From NCBI GenBank assembly GCA_028702395.1, contig JAQVOV010000063.1:1-8668 (forward strand): a stretch of DNA of 8,668 nucleotides, given 5' to 3'. This stretch comes from Candidatus Omnitrophota bacterium (GTDB taxonomy: Bacteria; Omnitrophota; Gorgyraeia; JABMRN01). Every line of letters starts with the position of its first letter. Position 1 is the stretch's first letter. Of this stretch, positions 1 to 6,414 are shown piece after piece. The notes under the pieces were generated by a model. That model worked only from the letters and a program-made list of their open reading frames with translations. It did no database searches and was not told where the DNA came from. The translations under genes and the position numbers were made by a program.

Positions 1-1207
1 TTGAAAAACCTATTTTTTCTAATTCTGATATAGCCATAAGCTTAAACTCATCTTCTGGCATATTCCATAACCTATCATTTTTTGTACAAAAATATTCTAA
101 ACCTACCCAATAATTGTTTTTATCCTTAACCATATAAGGACTCCAGTTATTGAAGATCTGTATCCTACCGAGCTTAACATCTTTTTCCTGAACATATATC
201 CAATTACAATTTTTTACATTATCTTTTCCATTAATGTTTTTCAACAAAACTCCAACAGTAATAAAAGCTCTATACATTAAACCATCAGCAACGTTCAAGA
301 CTTCTTCAGGGATCAGAACACCATCCATACCCTTTATTAAATTTCTTACAGGCATTGTTGATATAACAAAATCTGCCTTTTGCTCATGTTCTTTACCTTT
401 TGAATCTTTCACTATAACACTTGTAACACTGTTTTTATTTACTTTCACACCTGTAACTTCATGATCAGTTAAAATTTCGCCTCCTGAGGATCTTATTTTA
501 GATGCTATAGCTTCCCAAAATTGTCCGGGGCCATATTTAGGATATAAAAAGCTTTCTATGAGCGAAGTTTCTGTATCCTTCTGATACATATCTTTTTTCT
601 TATGAAAAATAGAAAGAAACGCACTTTTTATGACCTTTGATATAGAAATACCTTTAATTCTCTGAGAACCCCATTGGGGTTCAAGCTCACAACATGGTAT
701 TCCCCAGACCTTTTCTGTGTAAGTCTTAAAAAATGTTTCATATAATTCTGTACCAAACCTGTTAATAAAAAAGTCTTCCAATGACTTTTCTTTTTTTATA
801 GGAAAAATCCTGACTTTAAAATAACTGATCATTATTTTAACAAGTCTTTTAAAACCTAACGACATAAAAGTGCTAAATGAAAAACTTATAGGATAATCAA
901 AGAATTTCCTGGAAAAAAGGATAAAAGATGTTCTATGCCTTAAAAGCATGACCTCGTCTTTAGACTCTTCTTTTGTCTCTAATGCAAATATATCAAGCCA
1001 CCAGTTCATTACTTCTTCTGATTTTGAAAAGAACCTATGTCCTCCAATATCCATTCTATTGCCATTATATTCAACTGTTCGCGATATCCCACCCATATAT
1101 TCTGACAATTCAAATATAGTAGGTTTATATCCTTTTTTTATAAGTTCATACCCTGCTGTAAGTCCTGCTGGCCCAGCTCCTATAATAATTACTTTCTTAT
1201 CTTCCAT
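1..1207 (-). CDS. FAD-dependent amine-oxidase-like oxidoreductase (protoporphyrinogen oxidase / UDP-galactopyranose mutase-like), 3' end cut off
   Basis: The minus frame from ATG at 1205-1207 is open to the window edge (402 codons seen), so the C-terminus is missing. The start follows AAGGGG with a 4-nt gap. The N-terminus has a Rossmann FAD-binding fingerprint, GAGPAG at residues 10-15, an acidic residue (E33) ending the second strand, and a GGISR motif at 39-43. DIGGHRFFSK (53-62), KFFDYPI (101-107) and YTEKVWGIPC (163-172) are typical of the NAD(P)/FAD-dependent oxidoreductases of the COG1232 type that recur in surface-polysaccharide clusters. That family includes relatives of UDP-galactopyranose mutase and protoporphyrinogen oxidase, but the substrate of this subgroup is not established. 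It is probably cytoplasmic or membrane-associated. Family assignment is firm; a specific reaction is not claimed. A strong promoter lies upstream, so it is probably transcribed apart from the operon at 3409-7476. Confidence 0.88.
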   Translation of the reverse strand, partial: MEDKKVIIIGAGPAGLTAGYELIKKGYKPTIFELSEYMGGISRTVEYNGNRMDIGGHRFFSKSEEVMNWWLDIFALETKEESKDEVMLLRHRTSFILFSRKFFDYPISFSFSTFMSLGFKRLVKIMISYFKVRIFPIKKEKSLEDFFINRFGTELYETFFKTYTEKVWGIPCCELEPQWGSQRIKGISISKVIKSAFLSIFHKKKDMYQKDTETSLIESFLYPKYGPGQFWEAIASKIRSSGGEILTDHEVTGVKVNKNSVTSVIVKDSKGKEHEQKADFVISTMPVRNLIKGMDGVLIPEEVLNVADGLMYRAFITVGVLLKNINGKDNVKNCNWIYVQEKDVKLGRIQIFNNWSPYMVKDKNNYWVGLEYFCTKNDRLWNMPEDEFKLMAISELEKIGFS

Positions 1208-1252
1208 TAGCCCCTTAATTTTAGTGAGGAAAAATCTTTATGGTTTTCCTAG

Positions 1253-1285
1253 TCTCTGGTCTCTGGTCTCTGGTCTCTGGTCTCT
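1253..1285. repeat. Tandem heptamer array, CTCTGGT x4 plus partial
   Basis: Four exact 7-bp units CTCTGGT occupy 1254-1260, 1261-1267, 1268-1274 and 1275-1281, followed by a partial CTCT. On the minus strand the unit reads ACCAGAG. The array lies in the predicted 5' leader of the flavoenzyme gene and starts at its predicted transcription start. The same unit recurs at 6190-6217 and 6369-6391. Confidence 0.95.
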
Positions 1286-1291
1286 AAATCT

Positions 1292-1319
1292 ATTATAACC
1301 ATATTTCAGCCTATGTCAA
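1292..1319 (-). promoter_or_regulatory. Consensus sigma-70-type promoter for the flavoenzyme gene
   Basis: On the minus strand TTGACA (1319-1314) and TATAAT (1297-1292) are both perfect consensus hexamers, separated by 16 bp. The predicted start is near 1285, about 78 nt before the ATG at 1207. That puts the heptamer array at the very 5' end of the transcript. Confidence 0.8.
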
Positions 1320-1376
1320 TAAAGCAATATTAGTGTTTGATATCCTTTATACGCTACAACTGTAAAAAATCGCATT

Positions 1377-1410
1377 CAGAACCATCCACACTTTTTCCTT
1401 TTTACTTTTT
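1377..1410. repeat. T-rich heptamer tract, copy 1 of a dispersed repeat
   Basis: Heptamers ACTTTTT (1390-1396), CCTTTTT (1397-1403) and ACTTTTT (1404-1410) follow a short unique stretch. The 26 bases at 1377-1402 match 7717-7742 at 23 of 26 positions in the same orientation, so this is a dispersed repeat and not merely T-rich spacer. It lies between the two divergent promoters. Confidence 0.7.
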
Positions 1411-1437
1411 TATTTAGTTTTTCATTAACTAAAGTTA

Positions 1438-1465
1438 TTGAGTATTTCATATTCTCTGTTATAAT
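1438..1465 (+). promoter_or_regulatory. Promoter for the GT-C-like membrane protein gene
   Basis: TTGAGT (1438-1443) and a perfect TATAAT (1460-1465) are separated by 16 bp. The expected transcription start, about 7 nt beyond the -10 box, falls on or next to the ATG at 1472. No Shine-Dalgarno sequence lies between the -10 box and the ATG, which suggests a leaderless message. Confidence 0.7.
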
Positions 1466-1471
1466 ACGTTT

Positions 1472-3412
1472 ATGAATCCTTTATTATCCAAAAACAAAAA
1501 TACTATTTTTCTGATCGTTTTAGTTCTGCTGTTATCTTTACGGGTTTTTTCGATCTCCCATACCTTTGATAAGAATTATACCTGCACATATAGAATGGGC
1601 ATGATTCCATTGAATGACAGTATCAATTGGATAGAAAGAGCACAAGCAATACTTGAGAACAACAAGATCTCTATAAGACCAATGTTCTCTCTTTTCTTAT
1701 CGTATTTTATTTTTTTGTTTGGTGTAAATATGCCTGCAATAATTGCTGTTATGTTCATTGTTAATATTATTGCTATTGTTACAGCATTTATCATACTTAA
1801 AGACATCCAAAAACCTGTTTTTGTTACATTTTTCTTATCTTTTATTTGCGCTTGGCGAATATTCTTCCTTAGCCTTATATTAACTGAAAACCTTGCCGCC
1901 TCTTTACTTATAATAGCCTTTGCTTTGTTATTCAAAGCTCTTTATTCAAAGAATTTCAACACTCTTTTCATTGGATATTTCTTTATAGGACTTGCACAAG
2001 CAATAAGACCATGGGACTTTTTTATTATACTATTGTTACCATTATTAGGTTTATCTTTTAAAACCTCTTTTAAAAAACGTATTGTTTTTTGTTTACTGCT
2101 GTTAACTGCAGCTTTTTCTTCCTATATTTTCGGGAATATTACATCCGATCTTTTCTCGACCTCTGTTCAATCAAAACTTGATATAGCAAGACATTTGCAT
2201 GGGCAAACTTCAGGAACACAAGCTGCAGCTGATCTTTGGATCATTGACCCAAAACTTAAAAGTGATTATATAAATATGGTCTTAGGCAAAATTGAACCCG
2301 ATCAAGTTGCTCAAAATCTGTATTCAAAAGCTTTTTCATTCGTTAAAACAAACCCCAAAGGTTGGATCCATAATATCTTTTTCGACTTGAAATATTATCT
2401 GTCTAATTTTAATTCACCTTTTTCTCAAAAACTTTTCTCTCCTTTTATTTTTGTATTTTTCATTGTTTTCTTTTTGTTTTTTTATTACTTTTTTCTCAAA
2501 GTTATTCCCTTTAAAAGAAAAGATCTTATTATAGCTATACTTCTCTTGGGTTCATGTTTGCTCAACAAAGGTATCTTTGGTATTACAATAATACTTGCCG
2601 TAATATACATGCTTAAAAACAAGATGCGCAGTGTTTTGTTATTTTCTTTACTTTATTTCTTATCAATTTATTTTTCAATGTGCGTTGTAGGAATAGTTGG
2701 CATAGGCAGAATGTGGGTTTCACATGAAATGTTCGCTTTTGCATTGTGCTCTATAGCTTTTTCTTGTATCATGAGCGAAAACATTGAAATTAATGAAGAT
2801 AATTCAGTATTTATTTTACAGCCAAAGAAAATATTTAAAACTTTTTCTTTTTGTTTATCTGCAAGCTTTTTGTTCTTCGTGATCTTTCCTCTTATTACAC
2901 GGGCATTACATGAAAACCCTGTTAGTTTCAGCAGCAATATAACTGAACAAGAGATCAAAGAACAACTGAATATAAAACAACCTATAGTGTCCCCTGAAAA
3001 AATAAAGGCAAATATTTTCTTATGGCCAGTACCTTCTTTTGAAAAACTTAACAGACAGTTAGCTTACATTGAAACTATATATCGCCCTTATAAAGCAGTT
3101 TTTTATGGGCCTGATGAAGGGGTATCTCCTTCTCAATACAGTTCTCAATGGTATATGTTGAAAATGCCTTTTAAAAGAGTATGCTATGATCAAAGATATC
3201 CTATTGTTTTTCCTCAAGTCACACAAGATGACCTATTTTTTGTAAATAACAAAGAGATCATAGTACTCGGTACTCTTATGGGAAGACCCAGACAAAAATA
3301 TACTGAGCAAGGATTCTTTATTCTAGCAAATATGATAGGTTATCCTGATCTTGATGGGAATATTAAATGGGTATCCTTAAAGACACTTGCAGAAAAAAAC
3401 TCTGATATTTAA
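1472..3412 (+). CDS. Polytopic membrane protein, GT-C-fold glycosyltransferase-like, with C-terminal soluble domain
   Basis: The protein has 646 residues. About a dozen hydrophobic segments can be seen, at roughly 11-30, 73-88, 89-110, 113-135, 138-157, 162-178, 181-195, 203-221, 321-345, 352-382, 385-410, 417-434 and 457-478. A predicted extracytoplasmic or cytoplasmic domain of about 165 residues follows (481-646). After the first membrane helix, LNDS (47-50) is followed by a helix and then RPMFSLFL (69-76). This layout of an acidic residue in the first loop, then an A-rich helix, then RP and an aromatic, is typical of lipid-phosphate-sugar-dependent GT-C enzymes (GT39/ArnT-like), with D49 the candidate catalytic or metal residue. 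The match is by pattern only and sequence similarity looks distant, so a flippase or polymerase cannot be excluded. The gene runs opposite to its neighbours from its own promoter. Its stop overlaps the stop of the convergent GT2 gene by 4 bp. Phe, Ile and Leu are heavily used. Confidence 0.72.
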   Translation: MNPLLSKNKNTIFLIVLVLLLSLRVFSISHTFDKNYTCTYRMGMIPLNDSINWIERAQAILENNKISIRPMFSLFLSYFIFLFGVNMPAIIAVMFIVNIIAIVTAFIILKDIQKPVFVTFFLSFICAWRIFFLSLILTENLAASLLIIAFALLFKALYSKNFNTLFIGYFFIGLAQAIRPWDFFIILLLPLLGLSFKTSFKKRIVFCLLLLTAAFSSYIFGNITSDLFSTSVQSKLDIARHLHGQTSGTQAAADLWIIDPKLKSDYINMVLGKIEPDQVAQNLYSKAFSFVKTNPKGWIHNIFFDLKYYLSNFNSPFSQKLFSPFIFVFFIVFFLFFYYFFLKVIPFKRKDLIIAILLLGSCLLNKGIFGITIILAVIYMLKNKMRSVLLFSLLYFLSIYFSMCVVGIVGIGRMWVSHEMFAFALCSIAFSCIMSENIEINEDNSVFILQPKKIFKTFSFCLSASFLFFVIFPLITRALHENPVSFSSNITEQEIKEQLNIKQPIVSPEKIKANIFLWPVPSFEKLNRQLAYIETIYRPYKAVFYGPDEGVSPSQYSSQWYMLKMPFKRVCYDQRYPIVFPQVTQDDLFFVNNKEIIVLGTLMGRPRQKYTEQGFFILANMIGYPDLDGNIKWVSLKTLAEKNSDI

Positions 3413-4113
3413 CGGCCTATTCTAAAATAAACATATCCTATAAGTTTGAAATAATCTTTAACAACATTCATCAACGACGAAAATGTCAAAGCTTTAGAAG
3501 CCCCGCCTTCTCGCGTGGAAAGAAGACAAGGGATCTGCATGATCTTATAACCGCTTTTCTCTATTTTTACTAATAGATCCGCCTGAAAAAAGAAACCGCT
3601 GCTGCTGCTATGTATTTTGTCAAATATTTCTCGTTTATAAATAACTGTGCCGTTAGTATATTTGAATTTCGTTCTAAAAGTCATATTAATTAGTTTCGTG
3701 AACAAAGTTGAGATAATATTCCTTGAATTAGATCTAACTTCCTTATTAGTAACATAAGGGCATACAACATCTGTTTTTTCTAAAAGATGTGCATACTTTA
3801 AAATTTGCTCAGGATCATTCTCATTATCTCCAGGAACCATTAAAACTCCCATTCCATCAGCTACTATCACTCCATCTAAAAAAGACCTTCCTATTCCCAT
3901 AGGTTTTGTGTGACTGAACAAAATGACTTTTTCAGGATGATCTTTTGTAAGATGCTCTACAATATTTTGAGTTTCATCAGAACTACCATCGTTGACAACA
4001 ACTATTTCTCCATCTATAGAAAACTTATCAAAGGCTGCAATAACACTTTCCACAGCTTTTTTTACAGCTTTTTCTTCATTAAGCGCTGGCATTATAACTG
4101 ATATTTGTTTCAT
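3409..4113 (-). CDS. Family 2 glycosyltransferase (dolichyl-phosphate-mannose-synthase-like)
   Basis: The 234-residue protein has a GT-A fold start: ISVIMPALNEE at 4-14, then the strand IVVVNDGSSDET (37-48) that binds the nucleotide sugar. The metal-binding region expected to carry a DxD-type motif reads VPGDNENDPEQI (93-104). The R130/N132 region, TNGTVIYKR (153-161) and FFFQADLLVKIEKSGYKI (174-191) fit the DPM1-like and undecaprenyl-phosphate glycosyltransferase subset of GT2. There are no membrane helices beyond a weakly hydrophobic C-terminus, so the enzyme is probably cytoplasmic and membrane-associated. It likely moves a sugar from a nucleotide donor to a lipid phosphate or lipid-linked acceptor. 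The start follows AAGGA with a 7-nt gap. It is the last gene of the minus-strand set, 52 bp after E1 beta, with a perfect palindrome in between. The donor sugar cannot be read from sequence. Confidence 0.88.
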   Translation of the reverse strand: MKQISVIMPALNEEKAVKKAVESVIAAFDKFSIDGEIVVVNDGSSDETQNIVEHLTKDHPEKVILFSHTKPMGIGRSFLDGVIVADGMGVLMVPGDNENDPEQILKYAHLLEKTDVVCPYVTNKEVRSNSRNIISTLFTKLINMTFRTKFKYTNGTVIYKREIFDKIHSSSSGFFFQADLLVKIEKSGYKIMQIPCLLSTREGGASKALTFSSLMNVVKDYFKLIGYVYFRIGR

Positions 4114-4131
4114 TTGTTTTTCCTTGTCTTT

Positions 4132-4159
4132 GTAGGGGCGTATTGCAATACGCCCCTAC
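4132..4159. repeat. Perfect 28-bp palindrome with GTAGGGGC ends
   Basis: GTAGGGGCGTATTG is followed directly by its exact reverse complement, giving a 14-bp stem with no required loop. It fills most of the 52-bp gap between the E1 beta stop and the GT2 start. No T-run follows on either strand, so it does not look like an intrinsic terminator. It shares its GTAGGGGC termini with the larger element at 7507-7570. Both resemble REP-type palindromes dispersed by a transposase acting in trans; no RAYT transposase gene is present here. Confidence 0.95.
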
Positions 4160-4165
4160 TCTAAA

Positions 4166-5212
4166 TCAATACGGTCCAATAAAATCATCCACTTCTTTTG
4201 TACAAAGAATATCTTTATCTATTTTTTTCCCTAACATCTTACACGTTTGCACAAAAATATCTTTATATGACGGATAATATTGGTCTTCATATGCTGATGT
4301 TACAGGAGCAGGACATTCGGGTAATCCTACTCTTTTAACAGGAGCTTTCATATACCCTATTGCCTTTTCTGAAATAACAGCTGCAATTTCAGCAGTAACA
4401 CCGCACCTGACCCATCCTGTATCAGCAATAATAACTCTACCTGTTTTTTTTACAGATCGAATGATCGTTTCTTCATCTAATGGCACTAAAGTTCGTGGAT
4501 CTATTATTTCTATACTAATACCTTTTTTTTCTAAACATTTTGCAGCTTTTATAGCTTCTTTGACCATTATAGATGTTGCGATCACTGTAAGGTCTTTACC
4601 TTTTCTTACTATCCTTGCCTTACCAATATCCATTGTATACATATTGTTTGGCACATCACCTATTGCATCATATAATCTTCTATGTTCAAAAATAACACAT
4701 GGGCAATCCTGTTTTAAAGATGTAATAATAGCTGCTTTGGCATCATATGCGTTTGAAGGCATAAATACATAAAGCCCTGGAAAATGCATAAAAATTGATT
4801 GTATACTTTGTGAATGTGTAGGTCCTTGCCCCCACCCTTTTCCTATAACTGCTCTTATAACAAAAGGGACTTTGCTTTTACCTGCACATGTATACTTCCA
4901 TTTTGAAGCAATATTGAACATCTGATCCAATGTCAGGAACATGAAATCATTTCTTGCATGTACAATAATTGGCTTTTTTCCCTTTAAAGCAGCACCTGCA
5001 CATATACCTGTAAGTGCATTTTCTGAAGCAGGAACCTCTATAACCCTTTTATCTCCAAACTTTTTATAGATATCTGTTGTTGTTCCAAATATACCTTTAT
5101 AATCTGCAACACCAAGACCTATTACAAAAACATTTTTATCATTTTGCATTGATTGATAAAGTGCTTCAGAAATAGCCTCTTGATAACTAATAATTCTAAT
5201 TTTAGTAGACAT
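4166..5212 (-). CDS. TPP-dependent 2-oxoacid dehydrogenase/decarboxylase E1 component, beta subunit
   Basis: The 348-residue protein is the transketolase-like pyrimidine-binding half of a thiamine-diphosphate enzyme, expected to form an alpha2beta2 tetramer with the gene upstream. The N-terminal domain covers about 4-180. E64 (in EVPASENALTG) sits where the catalytic glutamate contacts the TPP aminopyrimidine. LDQMFNIASKW (95-105) and GPTHSQSIQSIF (130-141) match the E1 beta fold, with H133 a likely active-site histidine. The transketolase C-terminal domain follows at about 200-325, including IDPRTLVPLD (237-246). Length is close to the family's usual 325-350. The ATG overlaps the end of E1 alpha by 11 bp (ATGTCTACTAA), indicating translational coupling; AAGGA lies 11 nt upstream. 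The SEN and ECPAPVTSAYE variants differ from classic pyruvate dehydrogenase sequences and point to a subgroup found in polysaccharide clusters. The substrate is unknown. Confidence 0.93.
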   Translation of the reverse strand: MSTKIRIISYQEAISEALYQSMQNDKNVFVIGLGVADYKGIFGTTTDIYKKFGDKRVIEVPASENALTGICAGAALKGKKPIIVHARNDFMFLTLDQMFNIASKWKYTCAGKSKVPFVIRAVIGKGWGQGPTHSQSIQSIFMHFPGLYVFMPSNAYDAKAAIITSLKQDCPCVIFEHRRLYDAIGDVPNNMYTMDIGKARIVRKGKDLTVIATSIMVKEAIKAAKCLEKKGISIEIIDPRTLVPLDEETIIRSVKKTGRVIIADTGWVRCGVTAEIAAVISEKAIGYMKAPVKRVGLPECPAPVTSAYEDQYYPSYKDIFVQTCKMLGKKIDKDILCTKEVDDFIGPY

Positions 5213-6164
5213 TATTTAACATTTCCTTATTTTTAGGCCATGGAGATCTTTTTGCAAAACTTATGGCATCTGTTACTTCTTTTTTTATTTTTGAGATCAT
5301 CTGTGTCAGTTCTATATCTTTAATGATCTTTTTTTCTATCAGCAAGTTACTAAGTCTTTTAACAGGACATTTTTTTAGCCATTTTTTAAGTTCTTTTTCT
5401 GACCTGTAGGGATTATCCAGATCCAAAGACGGTCCTACGTGTTCTTTGAACCTATAGGTCAAACATTCAACAAAAAAAGGTTTTTGTTCTTTACGTATTT
5501 TAAAAATAATGCTTTTAAGTTTTTGATACACTTCCAAAACATCATTGCCATCTATACGTATTGCCTCAATTCCCATTCCTTTTATTCTTTTGAATATTTC
5601 CGTATCAGGCTGTCTTAGGTACAAAGGGGTATGGCTTGAAAAAAAGTTGTTTTCACAAACAAAAAGAACAGGTATTTTCTTAAGCAACGAAAAATTTATA
5701 CTTTCTGCAAAAACACCTTCTTCGATAGCAGAGTCTCCGCAAAAAGATACAGCAATATCCTTTTTCCCATCCATTTTTGCAGCATACGCACTTCCAACTG
5801 CAACAGGAATAAGTGACCCTAATATAGGGGCAGAATACATGTTTTTTTGAGGACATGATAAATGAGCTGAACCTGCTATACCTTTACAGGCACCTGTTAC
5901 TTTTCCAAAAAGTTCAGCGAACATAGCTTTAATATCTCCGCCTTTTGCAATGTATGCCCCATGAGATCTGTGAGATGCAAACACAAGATCATTTGCAGTT
6001 AAATTCTCACAAACACCAACAGAAACTGCTTCCTGTCCTATCGAAAAATGCACAGGCGTACGTATCTCTCTTTGAGGATATATATCTGCGATCATTTCCT
6101 CAATTATCCGGATACGGAGAGTCTTATAAAGCAGGTCTTTTTTCTTTTTATCTGTTAGTTTCAT
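5202..6164 (-). CDS. TPP-dependent 2-oxoacid dehydrogenase/decarboxylase E1 component, alpha subunit
   Basis: The 320-residue protein is the diphosphate-binding half of the enzyme. HFSIGQEAVSVGV (39-51), HRSHGAYIAKGGD (65-77), AELFGKVTGACKGIAGSAHL (83-102) and the TPP/Mg motif FCGDSAIEEG...CENN (141-173) are all in place and order. The motif reads GDS where GDG is usual; D144 and N172/N173 remain as metal and diphosphate ligands. EHVGPSLDLDNPYRSEKEL (241-259) replaces the usual phosphorylation-loop-type GHS segment, as in the non-classical E1 alpha group I associate with surface glycan loci. The start follows AAAGGT with a 6-nt gap. No E2 lipoyl acyltransferase or E3 gene lies nearby, so the pair may act as a stand-alone decarboxylase or carboligase, or borrow E2/E3 encoded elsewhere. 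The gap upstream is filled with repeats and shows no convincing promoter, so cotranscription with the radical SAM gene is likely but unproven. Confidence 0.93.
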   Translation of the reverse strand: MKLTDKKKKDLLYKTLRIRIIEEMIADIYPQREIRTPVHFSIGQEAVSVGVCENLTANDLVFASHRSHGAYIAKGGDIKAMFAELFGKVTGACKGIAGSAHLSCPQKNMYSAPILGSLIPVAVGSAYAAKMDGKKDIAVSFCGDSAIEEGVFAESINFSLLKKIPVLFVCENNFFSSHTPLYLRQPDTEIFKRIKGMGIEAIRIDGNDVLEVYQKLKSIIFKIRKEQKPFFVECLTYRFKEHVGPSLDLDNPYRSEKELKKWLKKCPVKRLSNLLIEKKIIKDIELTQMISKIKKEVTDAISFAKRSPWPKNKEMLNNVY

Positions 6165-6189
6165 TTAGGTACCTTTATAGCGTTTAGAA

Positions 6190-6217
6190 ACCAGAGACCA
6201 GTAACCAGAAACCAGAA
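6190..6217. repeat. Degenerate heptamer array, ACCAGRN x4
   Basis: Units are ACCAGAG (6190-6196), ACCAGTA (6197-6203), ACCAGAA (6204-6210) and ACCAGAA (6211-6217). This is the same unit as at 1253-1285 and 6369-6391, in inverted orientation to both. It lies 26 bp upstream of the E1 alpha start. With 6369-6391 it forms inverted arms bracketing about 150 bp. Confidence 0.88.
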
Positions 6218-6280
6218 CATTTTTTATCGCGGTTATCTCTAAAATATCTTTCCAAAGCTCCAATTAAAAATTCCACTTAA

Positions 6281-6357
6281 ATCTTTATATCTTTTAAAAA
6301 CTTTGTATCTTTTTTCTTTTTATCTTTTTTTATCTTTGTTTTTTCTTTTTATCTTTA
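6281..6357. repeat. Pyrimidine-rich tract with five TATCTTT motifs
   Basis: TATCTTT occurs at 6288, 6306, 6321, 6331 and 6350, separated by T- and C-only or nearly T-only runs. The minus strand (the sense strand of the flanking genes) is therefore an A/G-rich stretch with repeated AAAGATA. It lies between the two inverted heptamer arrays. It may be simple-sequence DNA; spacing of 18, 15, 10 and 19 bp is irregular. I see no gene here. Confidence 0.65.
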
Positions 6358-6368
6358 AATCAATTTAT

Positions 6369-6391
6369 TCTGGTCTCTGGTCTCTGGTCTC
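6369..6391. repeat. Tandem heptamer array, CTCTGGT type
   Basis: The array reads TCTGG, then TCTCTGG at 6374-6380 and 6381-6387, then a partial TCTC. It begins 23 bp after the radical SAM stop codon in the direction of transcription. It is the third array built from this unit in the window. Confidence 0.92.
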
Positions 6392-6414
6392 GAACTCCAT
6401 TTAACTCAAACAAC

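Noticed and set aside
948..1298. Plus-strand open frame opposite the flavoenzyme gene
   Set aside because: It is antisense to a clear family member, runs through the heptamer repeat at its end and has no recognisable protein features.
1576..1935. Minus-strand open frame inside the GT-C-like gene
   Set aside because: It mirrors a gene with a coherent membrane topology; its hydrophobic stretches are the antisense of the real helices.
4132..4159. Intrinsic terminator after E1 beta
   Set aside because: The hairpin is strong, but neither strand has a T-run after it.
6165..6312. Promoter for E1 alpha in the repeat-rich gap
   Set aside because: TATAAA-like boxes exist (minus, 6289-6284 and 6179-6174) but have no acceptable -35 partner, and the second is too close to the start codon.
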